Assembly: GCF_030064895.1 (NCBI RefSeq) | Contig: NZ_JASJEB010000026.1 | Location: forward strand, 1 to 41,209 | DNA length: 41,209 bases | Direction of reading: 5' to 3' | Source: Crocosphaera sp. | GTDB lineage: Bacteria; Cyanobacteriota; Cyanobacteriia; Cyanobacteriales; Microcystaceae | In this document: positions 14,840 through 23,459 of the stretch, one piece after another | Layout of the letters: every line of letters starts with the position of its first letter | Position numbering within the stretch: the first letter of the stretch is position 1 | Notes under the pieces: model-generated | The model's database searches: none | Seen by the model: the letters and a program-made list of their open reading frames with translations, nothing else | What the model was told of the DNA's origin: nothing | Translations under genes and position numbers: made by a program

Positions 14840-17149
14840 ATGATGCAACCCACCGTCTTAACTTCCCCTCAACAAACCTTTAATAACGACACTCAAACCT
14901 CTTCTATCTACCATTCACACCTAGGAGACGGTAAAATTAGAGTGAGACGACGGGACGGATCTTGGACTGCGTTAAATATAGCCAAGATTCGGGCAGTGGT
15001 AGAATGGGCTTGTGCTGGACAAGAAGTAAATAATATTGCCCTAGAAGCAGGGTTAACAACTCGTCTCCGGGACGGCATTACCACCAGAGAGATCCAGGAT
15101 AACCTAATTAACTGTGCTTTGGAAATGTGTAGTCCAGACGAACCAGACTGGCGTTATGTTGCAGGAAGACTTCATATCTGGAGTCTCTGGAAAGATACCC
15201 TAGTCAATCGTGGTTATCAGTATGGCAGCTATGAAATTACAGCCAGGACTAAAGTAGAATGCAAACAATACGATAATCGTCTCTTAACCTATTCTACAGC
15301 AGAATTACGAGAAGCCGGAACATGGATTAATTCAGACTGGGATACTGACTATGACTATGCTGGGGCGGTTTTGTTAACCAGTCGTTACCTTTTGGAAGAT
15401 GAACTTCCCCAAGAAGCGTTTTTAACCTGTGCTTTACTTTTGGCAACGGTAGAAAGTCCCGAAAATAGATTACCTTGGGCAAAACGATTTTATGAAGCCA
15501 TAGCCAAGCGCAAAGTGTCTCTGGCAACCCCTATTTTAGCTAATTTACGGGTTCCGGGGGGATCTTTGACCAGTTGTTTTATTTTGTCCATCGATGACAA
15601 CCTGGAGAGCATTTTTGAGGAGATTACTAACACGGCGAGGATCTCCAAAAATGGCGGTGGTGTTGGGGTCAATGTCAGTCGTATTCGGGCCACTGGTAGC
15701 TGGGTGATGGGCAAAAATAACGCTTCTGGGGGCGTTATTCCTTGGATTAAATTATTAAATGATACTGCGATCGCTGTTAACCAAGGAGGAAGACGGGCCG
15801 GGGCCGTTACGGTTGGCTTGGATATTTGGCATTTAGATGTACCAGAATTTTTGGAAATACAGACAGAAAATGGCGATCAAAGACGGAAAGCTTATGATGT
15901 TTTTCCTCAGTTAATTTTGACCGATGAATTTATGCGTCGGGTGGAAAATAAGCAGGAATGGACGTTAGTTGATCCTTATGAAGTTAAGGAAAAGTTTGGT
16001 ATTGAGTTAGCCGAATTATGGGGGGAAAAGTTTGAGGAAGCTTATCGTTTAATCGAGGGCCGATTAGATAGAGAAATTACTCTCTATAAGCGTGTTAATG
16101 CTCGTGAATTGTTTAAAACAATGATGCGATCACAGGTGGAAACGGGGATGCCTTATTTAGCTTTTAAAGATACCATTAATAGGGCTAATCCTAATAAGCA
16201 CGTTGGCTATATTCCGGGTGTAAATTTATGCACAGAGAGCTTCTCAAATGTTACTCCAGGACAAGAAGCACATTGTTGTAATTTAGTTAGTTTAAATTTA
16301 GCAAATATTGAGGAAGAAGAACTCGATTATCTCTGTAATATTTCGGTTCGTATTCTCGATAATACCATCGATATTACTAACCCTCCCTTTGGCGATGCAA
16401 AAGCACATAATGATCGATATCGTACTGTTGGAGTCGGTTGTATGGGGTTAGCTGACTGGTTGGCTAAAAAGGGTTTAACCTACGAAAATATAACAGAAAT
16501 TAGTAACTTATTTGAAGAGGTAGGTTATTGGTGTACCCATACGTCTATGGAGTTGGCAAAAGAAAGAAGTCCTTATAATGCTTTTGAGGGAAGTGACTGG
16601 AGTAAAGGGTTATTAATAGGCTCAAAACCTGTTGATTGGTTCCTTGAAAATGCTGCTAAAAAAGAGCGTTGGGTTCAGTTATCAGAAGACATTAAAACAT
16701 TCGGTATTCGTAACTCCCATATAACTGCGATCGCACCTAATACTTCTTCTTCTTTGGTACAGGGTTGCACTGCTAGTATTCTTCCTGTTTATAGTCGTTT
16801 CTTCTACGATAAATGGGCAAAAGGAACTGTTCCTATTGCACCTCCTTTTATTCAAGAATCTTTTTGGTTTTATCACGAAAATAAGACCTTAGATCAGCAA
16901 AAAGTGGTTAAAGCAGTTGCCACTATTCAACAATGGATAGATACAGGTATTTCTATGGAATTGTTGTTTAATTTGAATCAAGGTGTTTACTTTGCTGATG
17001 AACCGGAACGTTGTTTAACTGCTAAGGATATTTTTGAGACGTTACTATTAGCTTGGAAAGAAGGTTGTAAGGCAATATATTACGTTAGGACTGTACAAAA
17101 AGACGATTTTAAAGAGTCTGATAATAATTGCACTGCTTGTGCTAATTAA
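14840..17149 (+). CDS. nrdA: class I ribonucleoside-diphosphate reductase, alpha subunit
   Basis: A 769-residue catalytic subunit that reduces ribonucleoside diphosphates to deoxy forms. Residues about 32-115 are an ATP-cone (IRVRRRDGSWTALNIAKI), so dATP feedback control is expected. Active-site residues are present: Cys246 (SLTSCF), the NLCTE trio Asn462, Cys464 and Glu466, and Cys480 (HCCNLVSLNL). The paired tyrosines of the radical-transfer chain (CKAIYYVRT) and the C-terminal redox pair Cys764/Cys767 are also there. Two adjacent ATGs (14840, 14843) are possible starts. The partner nrdB is 1.9 kb downstream, separated by DUF29 genes. Expression is probably NrdR-controlled. Confidence 0.97.
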   Translation: MMQPTVLTSPQQTFNNDTQTSSIYHSHLGDGKIRVRRRDGSWTALNIAKIRAVVEWACAGQEVNNIALEAGLTTRLRDGITTREIQDNLINCALEMCSPDEPDWRYVAGRLHIWSLWKDTLVNRGYQYGSYEITARTKVECKQYDNRLLTYSTAELREAGTWINSDWDTDYDYAGAVLLTSRYLLEDELPQEAFLTCALLLATVESPENRLPWAKRFYEAIAKRKVSLATPILANLRVPGGSLTSCFILSIDDNLESIFEEITNTARISKNGGGVGVNVSRIRATGSWVMGKNNASGGVIPWIKLLNDTAIAVNQGGRRAGAVTVGLDIWHLDVPEFLEIQTENGDQRRKAYDVFPQLILTDEFMRRVENKQEWTLVDPYEVKEKFGIELAELWGEKFEEAYRLIEGRLDREITLYKRVNARELFKTMMRSQVETGMPYLAFKDTINRANPNKHVGYIPGVNLCTESFSNVTPGQEAHCCNLVSLNLANIEEEELDYLCNISVRILDNTIDITNPPFGDAKAHNDRYRTVGVGCMGLADWLAKKGLTYENITEISNLFEEVGYWCTHTSMELAKERSPYNAFEGSDWSKGLLIGSKPVDWFLENAAKKERWVQLSEDIKTFGIRNSHITAIAPNTSSSLVQGCTASILPVYSRFFYDKWAKGTVPIAPPFIQESFWFYHENKTLDQQKVVKAVATIQQWIDTGISMELLFNLNQGVYFADEPERCLTAKDIFETLLLAWKEGCKAIYYVRTVQKDDFKESDNNCTACAN

Positions 17150-17164
17150 TAATTAATTCCGTAG

Positions 17165-17187
17165 GGTGGGCAAAATGTCCACCTTTT
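17165..17187 (+). terminator. intrinsic terminator after nrdA
   Basis: GGTGGGCA, AAA loop, TGTCCACC (one G-U), then TTTT. An 8-bp stem 15 bp past the nrdA stop, suggesting that nrdA is monocistronic. The preceding GTAGGGTGGG is a common cyanobacterial repeat word, seen again near 41152. Confidence 0.75.
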
Positions 17188-17301
17188 AAATTTTTAAATT
17201 AATTGATATTGAGAATTTTTTTAGGTATATATGTATGTCTAGAAAATTTAAACAATATCCTCTAAAATAGTAGTTTTATATCTATTATTTTTGAGGGGAT
17301 A

Positions 17302-17736
17302 ATGAATCAAAATTTATATGATACCGACTACCATCTTTGGTTAGAAAAAACTGTCCAAATATTACAAGAAAGAAAATTAAAAGATTTGGACATCCCTAAT
17401 TTAATAGAGGAAATATCTGATATGGGAATTAGTCAAAAAAAAGCAGTAAAAAGTAACTTAAAAATTCTGCTTTGTCACCTATTAAAATATAAATATCAAC
17501 CAGAAAAGCGTTCAAAAAGCTGGTTATCTACTATTTTTGAACATCGGGACAGACTAGAAGATGATTTTTCTGATAGTCCCAGTTTAAAACGATATTTTGG
17601 GGAAGTTTTTGAACCTTGCTATCAAAAAGCAAGAAAACAAGCATCAATTGAAACAGGTTTACCCTTAGAAATTTTTCCCATTAACTGTCCTTTTACTCAT
17701 GAAAAAGTATTAAATATGGATTATTTACCTGAATAG
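17302..17736 (+). CDS. DUF29 family protein (copy A)
   Basis: A 144-residue DUF29 protein, a small helical family of unknown function widespread in cyanobacteria. The hallmark start YDTDYHLWLEKTVQILQERK is followed by LDIPNLIEEISDMG, HLLKYKYQPEKRSKSW, EHRDRL, DSPSLKRYF and ETGLPLEIFP. It is the most divergent of three tandem paralogues sitting between nrdA and nrdB. A perfect palindrome at 17757-17784 follows it. No link to nucleotide reduction is known. Confidence 0.92.
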   Translation: MNQNLYDTDYHLWLEKTVQILQERKLKDLDIPNLIEEISDMGISQKKAVKSNLKILLCHLLKYKYQPEKRSKSWLSTIFEHRDRLEDDFSDSPSLKRYFGEVFEPCYQKARKQASIETGLPLEIFPINCPFTHEKVLNMDYLPE

Positions 17737-18038
17737 TATAAAAAACTATCAACAGATATTAAATGTTTTTAAAAACATTTAATAATAATTTATTTATGAC
17801 CATAATAATCAAGAAATAAAGTTAGTAATTATTTCAATAACTTCAACTAAATTCTCTTTAGATAGGTTTCACAAGGAACATAAAGACGAATATAATTAGA
17901 CATAATTTTTTACTATAATTTTATCTCAGTAAGTCGATGCACTGCCTACTCTAGTATTTTAGACTGAGGTGCTTCATGTTAAAATTTTATAATCAGTCTA
18001 AAGAGTTAAGATGATACTAATCAAAAACAGAGGTCATT
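17737..18038. other. 302-bp intergenic region between DUF29 copies A and B
   Basis: Contains the palindrome at 17757-17784 and, close to copy B, the AGAGGTCATT Shine-Dalgarno region. Otherwise AT-rich with nothing recognised. Confidence 0.5.
17757..17784 (+). terminator. 28-bp perfect AT-rich palindrome after DUF29 copy A
   Basis: TATTAAATGTTTTT followed by its exact reverse complement, about 20 bp past the stop codon. It could act as a terminator, though without a GC-rich stem it may be weak. Confidence 0.5.
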
Positions 18039-18473
18039 ATGAAAACGAACTTATATGATAAAGATTATTATTTATGGTTAGAAGAAACTGTACAATTATT
18101 ACAAGAGGGAAAATTTACATATTTAGATATTCCTAATTTGATAGAGGAAATAAAAGATATGGGAATTAGTCAAAAAAAAGCAGTAAAAAGTAACTCTCGG
18201 ATACTATTAATGCACCTATTAAAATGGAAATATCAACCCAGTAAATGCTCAAAAAGTTGGAAGTGTTCTATTATTGAACATAGAAAAAGAATTAGAGATA
18301 GTTTTGAAGATAGTCCTAGTTTAAAAGTTTATTTTGCTGATAACTTTGACTTATGTTATCAAGATGCTAGAGAATTAGCTGCCGCAGAAACAGGATTATC
18401 TATCAATGAATTTCCTATTGAATCTCCTTTTTCCCAACAAGATACCTTGAAACCAGATTATTTCCCCGAATAA
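18039..18473 (+). CDS. DUF29 family protein (copy B)
   Basis: A 144-residue DUF29 protein with the same order of motifs as copy A (YDKDYYLWLEETVQLLQEGK, LDIPNLIEEIKDMG, HLLKWKYQPSKCSKSW, DSPSLKVYF, ETGLSINEFP). The DNA around the ribosome-binding site and the first 25 codons is almost identical to copy C (18023-18099 against 18478-18554), while the rest has drifted. It probably forms a two-gene unit with copy C, 14 bp downstream. Confidence 0.92.
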   Translation: MKTNLYDKDYYLWLEETVQLLQEGKFTYLDIPNLIEEIKDMGISQKKAVKSNSRILLMHLLKWKYQPSKCSKSWKCSIIEHRKRIRDSFEDSPSLKVYFADNFDLCYQDARELAAAETGLSINEFPIESPFSQQDTLKPDYFPE

Positions 18474-18487
18474 AAATAGAGGTCATT

Positions 18488-18919
18488 ATGAAAACGAACT
18501 TATATGATAAAGATTATTATTTATGGTTAGAAGAAACTGTACAATTATTGCGAGAGGGACGATTGACAGATTTAGACATCCCTAATTTAATAGAGGAAAT
18601 GAAAGATATGGGAAGAAGTGAGAAAAATGCTTTAGAAAGCAACTTAATCGTCCTATTAATGCACTTACTAAAATGGAAGTATCAACCTCAGAAACAAAGC
18701 GGTAGTTGGCGTAGAAGTATCCGAGAACATAGAAGACGTATCTTAAAAGCCTTTAGAAATAGTCCCAGTTTAAAAAGATATTTTGAGGTAGTTTTTGATG
18801 AAAGTTATCAAGAAGCACGAAAACAAGCCGCCGATGAAACCGGACTTTGTTTAAATACCTTTCCAAAAAATTGTCATTTTAAAATTGAGGAAATTCTTGA
18901 TTCTGAATACCTACCATAA
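18488..18919 (+). CDS. DUF29 family protein (copy C)
   Basis: A 143-residue DUF29 protein starting 14 bp after copy B. Its N-terminal 21 residues equal those of copy B, and the body diverges (IEEMKDMGRSEKNALESNLIVLLMHLL; SWRRSIREHRRRI, more basic). The sharp change from near-identity to ordinary paralogue divergence suggests recent local duplication or gene conversion of the 5' end. Function unknown. Confidence 0.92.
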   Translation: MKTNLYDKDYYLWLEETVQLLREGRLTDLDIPNLIEEMKDMGRSEKNALESNLIVLLMHLLKWKYQPQKQSGSWRRSIREHRRRILKAFRNSPSLKRYFEVVFDESYQEARKQAADETGLCLNTFPKNCHFKIEEILDSEYLP

Positions 18920-19009
18920 AAGCTTTGTCTATATAGAAGAAATAAAAACATTGGTGATCATTGAAACAAAAAAAAATTTGAATTAACTGAGTGATAGAAA
19001 AAAATCTTC

Positions 19010-19015
19010 TATAAT
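19010..19015 (+). promoter_or_regulatory. candidate -10 element of nrdB
   Basis: TATAAT 31 bp upstream of the nrdB ATG. No matching -35 at good spacing, and no clear pair of NrdR-like boxes, unlike nrdA. A single CTATATAG core lies near 18929-18936. Confidence 0.4.
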
Positions 19016-19046
19016 TAGTTAATGTACCTTGATTATTAAATTATAA

Positions 19047-20105
19047 ATGATTGTCACGAATCAAACAGAAATGCCCATCAATCCTATCTTTAATCCAGAA
19101 GGAGATGATGCTATTGAAAATCGTTCTATCTGGTTTGGGAATACCACAAACTTGATGCAATTAAACGATGTTCGTTACACATGGGCAGTGGGTTTATATC
19201 AACAAATGAGGGAAAATTTCTGGATTCCTCAAAGATTGGATGTTACTCAAGATGTAACTGATTATGCTAATTTAACGGATGATGAAAGATACGCTTATGA
19301 TGGAATTTTATCCTATCTTACCTTTTTAGATTCTGTTCAAACTTGTAATATTCCTCACCTAAAAGGTAGTATTACTGCCCCAGAAATTAGTCTTTGTATG
19401 GCAGAACAAATCTCTCAAGAAGGGATGCACAACCAAAGTTATCAATATCTAATTGAAACAATTATTCCTCCAGAAAGAAGGACTCAAGTTTATGATTTTT
19501 GGCGTACTGATAAAGTTTTAAAAGATCGCTGTGAATTCATTGCTAAGTTGTATCAAAAGTATATTGATGATGCAACTGCTGAAAACTATTTTATTGCGTT
19601 GATGGCTGATTTTTTGTTAGAAGGACTCTATTTTTATAATGGGTTTATTTACTTCTATAATTTAGCATCTCGGATGTTAATGCCAGGGTCTGCTGACATT
19701 TTTAAAATGATTAATCGTGATGAGTTAAGTCACGTTAGATTATATCAAAAATTAATCCCAGAAGCGAGAAAAGTTTTTCCTCATTCTGTTGAACAAATCT
19801 ATGAAATGTTTGACATGGCGGTTAATTATGAATGTCGCTGGACTAATCATATTGTTGGGGATAATATCTTAGGAATTACTGAGTCTAGTACAGAAAAATA
19901 TACCAAGTATTTGGCTAATATTAGATTACGCTCTATTGGTTTAGAACCCCTTTATCCTGAACCTAAATACAATAAGAGTCCTTACACCCATTTAGAAAGG
20001 TTTTCTGATACTAAAAAAGAGGCACATACTAAGGCGAATTTCTTTGAAGCAACTGTTACCAGTTATGTCATGTCTTCCGGTTTAACAGGATGGGATGAAA
20101 TTTAG
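19047..20105 (+). CDS. nrdB: class I ribonucleoside-diphosphate reductase, beta subunit
   Basis: A 352-residue ferritin-like subunit that generates the radical used by NrdA. Ligands of the dimetal site are visible: Asp95 (TFLDSVQT), Glu125 and His128 in SQEGMHNQSY, Glu192 (LLEGLYFY), and Glu226 and His229 in INRDELSHV. Tyr132 lies exactly where the stable tyrosyl radical sits in E. coli R2 (ExxHxxxY), so this is a Tyr-radical enzyme and not the Phe-bearing class Ic type. Length is normal. It has its own upstream region and is not in an operon with nrdA. Confidence 0.96.
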   Translation: MIVTNQTEMPINPIFNPEGDDAIENRSIWFGNTTNLMQLNDVRYTWAVGLYQQMRENFWIPQRLDVTQDVTDYANLTDDERYAYDGILSYLTFLDSVQTCNIPHLKGSITAPEISLCMAEQISQEGMHNQSYQYLIETIIPPERRTQVYDFWRTDKVLKDRCEFIAKLYQKYIDDATAENYFIALMADFLLEGLYFYNGFIYFYNLASRMLMPGSADIFKMINRDELSHVRLYQKLIPEARKVFPHSVEQIYEMFDMAVNYECRWTNHIVGDNILGITESSTEKYTKYLANIRLRSIGLEPLYPEPKYNKSPYTHLERFSDTKKEAHTKANFFEATVTSYVMSSGLTGWDEI

Positions 20106-20601
20106 GTTTCAATAATGAATAATTACCTCTCCCCAATATCAGAATTTTAAAAAATAAAATATGAATGTTTTTTATCCTTTGAAGGAGAGGTTTTAAACCG
20201 AATTAATTAATTATCAGTTATCCATTGAGAACAGTCTGTAATCCTTTGTGAGAAAGCATTTTGTTGTTGTATAAAATTATGACAATAGAATGCTTCATTT
20301 TTTATTATACTCACATCTTGCACCTGACGTTGAAAACCCAATTTTGACCTAAATATAGCAGTCGCCAAGGCTATTAGGACATTTTTCTGTTGCCTGTTGC
20401 CTGTTGCCTGTTGCCTTAAAATACAATTTATGTGTCCTAACTAACCTGTCTATTGCTATAGCAAGGAATTTAATAGGGTTTCAGCCCTTAAAAATCCCCT
20501 TTTAAAGTCCATAGCTTACAACTTGAAAATCCTCCTGTCTCCTGCCTTCTGCCCCCTGCCTCTTCTAAAAAATAAAATGGGTTTGAGAAACGGATTTAGT
20601 A
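20106..20601. other. 496-bp intergenic region with mobile-like and heptamer repeats
   Basis: No gene recognised. It holds the 107-bp element at 20354-20460 and a CTGCCTC-type heptamer tract near 20537-20573. It separates nrdB from the convergent FGase-like gene. Confidence 0.6.
20354..20460. mobile_element. 107-bp MITE-like element, copy 1
   Basis: Ends TATAGCA and TGCTATA; inner inverted words TTAGGACA and TGTCCTAA; centre with four GTTGCCT heptamers. It appears identical along its whole length to 29869-29975, 9.5 kb away. Terminal TA dinucleotides would fit TA-target insertion as used by IS630/mariner-type transposases, but no such transposase is in the window. Confidence 0.75.
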
Positions 20602-21936
20602 TTACCATATATTTTGCATATTCTTGATGCCAGCTACAAATGCTGCACCGACCAATTGACAACGCTCGTAAAAATCTTGTTCACTGGTTTGGATGTTAGA
20701 AGTTTCGTTGGATGTTACAAGTCCCCTATTATATTCAATTGTCACTGTATTTATGGTTTTTGATATTAAGTTGTCATCATTAATATCAAGATAATAATTG
20801 GCTTTTTTTATTACTTCTTCTAACCTTTTCAGCATGGTATTGGTAGCACCATAAACATCAGGACGCGATTTCTCCCAATTATCAATATTAATGGGTAGTC
20901 TGTTAGAAGCCTCCTGTATCATGGTTATAAAGGGATTGACAAAAGCTTCCATTTGAGATTGATTAACAGTACTATATTTATCCGGCTCGTCAGGATTTGA
21001 GACATCTAGGACTGACACCAATGGTCTAACTAACTCTTGATACGATTTCAAATCATAGGTATTGCGTAGATAATCTAGTAGTGCTTTGGTCTCTGTACCA
21101 CCATTGTGCGGTGCAAATTTAGTTAAGTTCATACCATCTAGTTTTGGTGAAAATAACGCATCGAGTATTTCATGGGAAAATGCTGAATAACTATGTGGTT
21201 CTAAACAGATAATAGGATAATTCGGACTTGTCATATACGCAGCAGCACGACATGCTCCAGCTACAGCAATACTCAAATCATGATTCTTTTTTAACCCTAG
21301 TTTTGTTTCTTCAGTAGGCTGAGAAATATCTTTGTATAGAGGGGTCCCACGATAAGTGTGTGTATTGTAGACCTGATTAGTTCGACCTTCTTTTGCTGGG
21401 GCGCGATTGCCATTGCTAATAATCAAATTTGTCAATACTGCCGAACCACAGACAAAATTTTGATTATTTTGCCAAATACTTCCAGATACTTCCAAAAGCC
21501 CAACATCTGCTTGATTCCAAATTGTGTAAGGATTACTAGAGCATACGGATTGATCAGCAATTACTTCATCAGATAATAGTCCATCAACACAAGAAGGTGG
21601 TAAGGTTCCGGCATGTGGTACATCAAGTATCATTTGTTTTTGAGTGCCTAAACGACTAGGTCGGATAAAGCTGATGCTGGAGTCACTACACCCCGTAATA
21701 AAAAGTGTATCGACCAATGATACAACGTATACTGGCGTATCTTTGTACTCAAAATATGGTCGTGCCACCAACAGCATGGCATCATACATTTCTTGTGACA
21801 TATTAGGATATTGTTTTTTTAACCAACTAGAGAATATGACTTGCTCTGAAAACTCTTCGAGTATATTTTCATTGCTTAAATTCTTTCCGGTAAAACGCTG
21901 TATAAAATCAATTGCTGTTCTGTGCATACTGACCAT
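20602..21936 (-). CDS. divergent N-formylglutamate amidohydrolase-like protein
   Basis: A 444-residue protein with no signal peptide. Residues about 102-300 follow the order of the N-formylglutamate amidohydrolase (HutG-type) fold: ILDVPHAGTLPPS with His108, then LLSDEVIADQS, ISNGNRAPAKEG at 173-184 where the family usually has VDLNR, RGTPLYKD, CLEPHSYS with His248, and a HNGGTET segment. Family enzymes are zinc amidohydrolases. The extra 100-residue N-terminal and 130-residue C-terminal regions are unusual. The gene is flanked by repeats and decayed DNA, which fits an accessory gene. The substrate is unknown. MVSM gives two close start choices. Confidence 0.6.
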   Translation of the reverse strand: MVSMHRTAIDFIQRFTGKNLSNENILEEFSEQVIFSSWLKKQYPNMSQEMYDAMLLVARPYFEYKDTPVYVVSLVDTLFITGCSDSSISFIRPSRLGTQKQMILDVPHAGTLPPSCVDGLLSDEVIADQSVCSSNPYTIWNQADVGLLEVSGSIWQNNQNFVCGSAVLTNLIISNGNRAPAKEGRTNQVYNTHTYRGTPLYKDISQPTEETKLGLKKNHDLSIAVAGACRAAAYMTSPNYPIICLEPHSYSAFSHEILDALFSPKLDGMNLTKFAPHNGGTETKALLDYLRNTYDLKSYQELVRPLVSVLDVSNPDEPDKYSTVNQSQMEAFVNPFITMIQEASNRLPINIDNWEKSRPDVYGATNTMLKRLEEVIKKANYYLDINDDNLISKTINTVTIEYNRGLVTSNETSNIQTSEQDFYERCQLVGAAFVAGIKNMQNIW

Positions 21937-22045
21937 TTATTTTTCTAACATAAACTAAATAAACATTACCATATCTGATGTTTTCAGATTTCTTGGTTTA
22001 GAAATCTGCTATCCTTTCATAATTTTATTTTTTTTTGATACTTAA

Positions 22046-22846
22046 TCAAAATGTTTCTGGTTTATACGTGGATGTAACTTGATAAATTCCCCAAACTGGT
22101 TTAACACTAATGGTTAGAAACCCTACATTTTCTAACCATTGTTTAAGATTACCTTGAGCATAAATAGCTGAATAAGGTTCTCTAAATAGTTTAATGAGCA
22201 ATTGAAGATGTTTTAATCTATTTTGATTAGCATCTAAGATAATTAACTGTCCTTGGGGTTTAAGTAATCTAAAACTTTCTTTGATAATTAGTTGAGAAAT
22301 AGAATTAGGGGTTTCATGCAATAGTAAGGAAATGGTAATTAAATCATAGGAATTTGTTAACATTTCCGTAGCTTCTGCTAATCCATGTTTCCATTGTATT
22401 TCTAAATTTTTATCTTCTGCTTTTTTCTCAGCCATTATTAACATATAGGGAGATAAATCTAAGCCTGTAACTAAGGCTTCTGAAAATATTTGTTTTAATT
22501 TTATGGTATTGGAACCAGTTCCACAACCTAAATCTAGAATTTTCTTAGGTTTGAAGCTAATTTCATTCAATAAACATTGACGTATCCATTGTTCATAAGG
22601 CAAGGTTGCCAAGGGGGTTATGATATCATAAGTAATAGCAGCAATGGAATTAAGATAACCTTGGGGAATTCCATGATAATTAACTGATGTATAATAAGAA
22701 GGATAGGTAAATAATGGTCGTTGAAAATGAGTAATTTCTTCCTCCCAATCTATTGATTCATACCATTTCAGATTTTTGTCTCCTATCAAGGTTGCGATAA
22801 AATAGTTCAGAAACATCTGGCTAATTTTTGTAAACTTAATTGTCAT
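22046..22846 (-). CDS. class I SAM-dependent methyltransferase
   Basis: A 266-residue Rossmann-fold methyltransferase. Motif I is ILDLGCGTGSN (about 103-113), followed by VTGLDLSPYML with the acidic ribose-binding residue, then LAEATEML and ITISLLLHETP, and the post-IV region LLKPQGQLIILDANQ. The C-terminal FREPYSAIYAQGNLKQWLENVGF corresponds to FHEPYHQDYIRDNLEERLEKAGF in the protein at 39752, so the two are paralogues. Substrate unknown. A decayed gene lies directly upstream. Confidence 0.9.
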   Translation of the reverse strand: MTIKFTKISQMFLNYFIATLIGDKNLKWYESIDWEEEITHFQRPLFTYPSYYTSVNYHGIPQGYLNSIAAITYDIITPLATLPYEQWIRQCLLNEISFKPKKILDLGCGTGSNTIKLKQIFSEALVTGLDLSPYMLIMAEKKAEDKNLEIQWKHGLAEATEMLTNSYDLITISLLLHETPNSISQLIIKESFRLLKPQGQLIILDANQNRLKHLQLLIKLFREPYSAIYAQGNLKQWLENVGFLTISVKPVWGIYQVTSTYKPETF

Positions 22847-22917
22847 AGATTATTTAATGATACTAATGATATGGAATTCAAACTCAAACCAGTAACTAAA
22901 AACAATTCTTCTTTTTA

Positions 22918-23202
22918 ATTGATACTTAATTTCGTTAAAGTTCTTTCTACAATTTTGATTAGTGGTGCTACACTTTGGGAATTAGCAAATTTATACGCTA
23001 GTTTCAATGGTTGAGATTTTAGCAATCACTTGAACTGAATTTTTTTAGTAGATAGATTTGCTTTAATTAGTCATGGTATTGAAGGAATTATTGCAGCCTA
23101 TTATGCTAGATCACAAAATCAAAACCCATATCAGTATAGCATCTATACCTTTTTTGTGGGAACTCCTGGTTTATTAGAATTGAAAATAAGGAAATTGGGA
23201 CT
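22918..23202 (+). pseudogene. decayed small membrane-protein gene with two in-frame TGA codons
   Basis: One frame reads ILNFVKVLSTILISGATLW, ELANLYASFNG, stop, DFSNHLN, stop, IFLVDRFALISHGIEG, IIAAYYARSQNQNPYQ, YSIYTFFVGTPGLLEL. Both stops are TGA at places where Trp would fit (NGW-D, LNW-I), so single TGG to TGA changes look likely. The frame resembles a cyanobacterial integral-membrane hypothetical with an SHGIEG and YTFFVGT pattern. After LLEL the frame fails and a different sequence, the IS607-like relic, begins. No good ATG is visible at the 5' end. Confidence 0.65.
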
Positions 23203-23316
23203 TTAGTAATTGCTTTTAAAGATAGATTATGCCGATTTGGATTTGAATATTTTGAAAACTTTTTAACAATACATGAAGGAAAGCTAAATTTACTGTATAA
23301 AAAGAATAATGGCTAA
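23185..23316 (+). pseudogene. relic of an IS607-type serine recombinase
   Basis: A 43-codon open stretch reads NKEIGTLVIAFKDRLCRFGF then EYFENFLTIHEGKLNLLYKK. The VIAFKDRLCRFGFE segment is characteristic of IS607-family TnpA resolvases (usually VxYKDRLxRFGF). The catalytic N-terminal domain and C-terminus are missing. The relic begins where the decayed membrane-protein gene ends, so it may mark a deletion or insertion junction. A 33-codon frame MAKKDEIALKVRKVV... follows (23309-23410), of unknown origin. Confidence 0.6.
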
Positions 23317-23459
23317 AAAAGATGAAATAGCCTTAAAAGTCAGAAAAGTAGTTAACTCCTTATTTTCTTACTGCTGGCATAATAAATATAAAATAAAAAT
23401 GAAATATTAATTAGTGAATCTTTGCTATAATCCCAAAAAACACTAAGGTTAAAACCTAA

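Noticed and set aside
18920-19046. NrdR box pair upstream of nrdB
   Set aside because: Only one short CTATATAG core was seen, without a partner at helical spacing.
23309-23410. 33-codon frame MAKKDEIALKVRKVV as a TnpB start
   Set aside because: Too short and without TnpB motifs; only recorded as following the recombinase relic.
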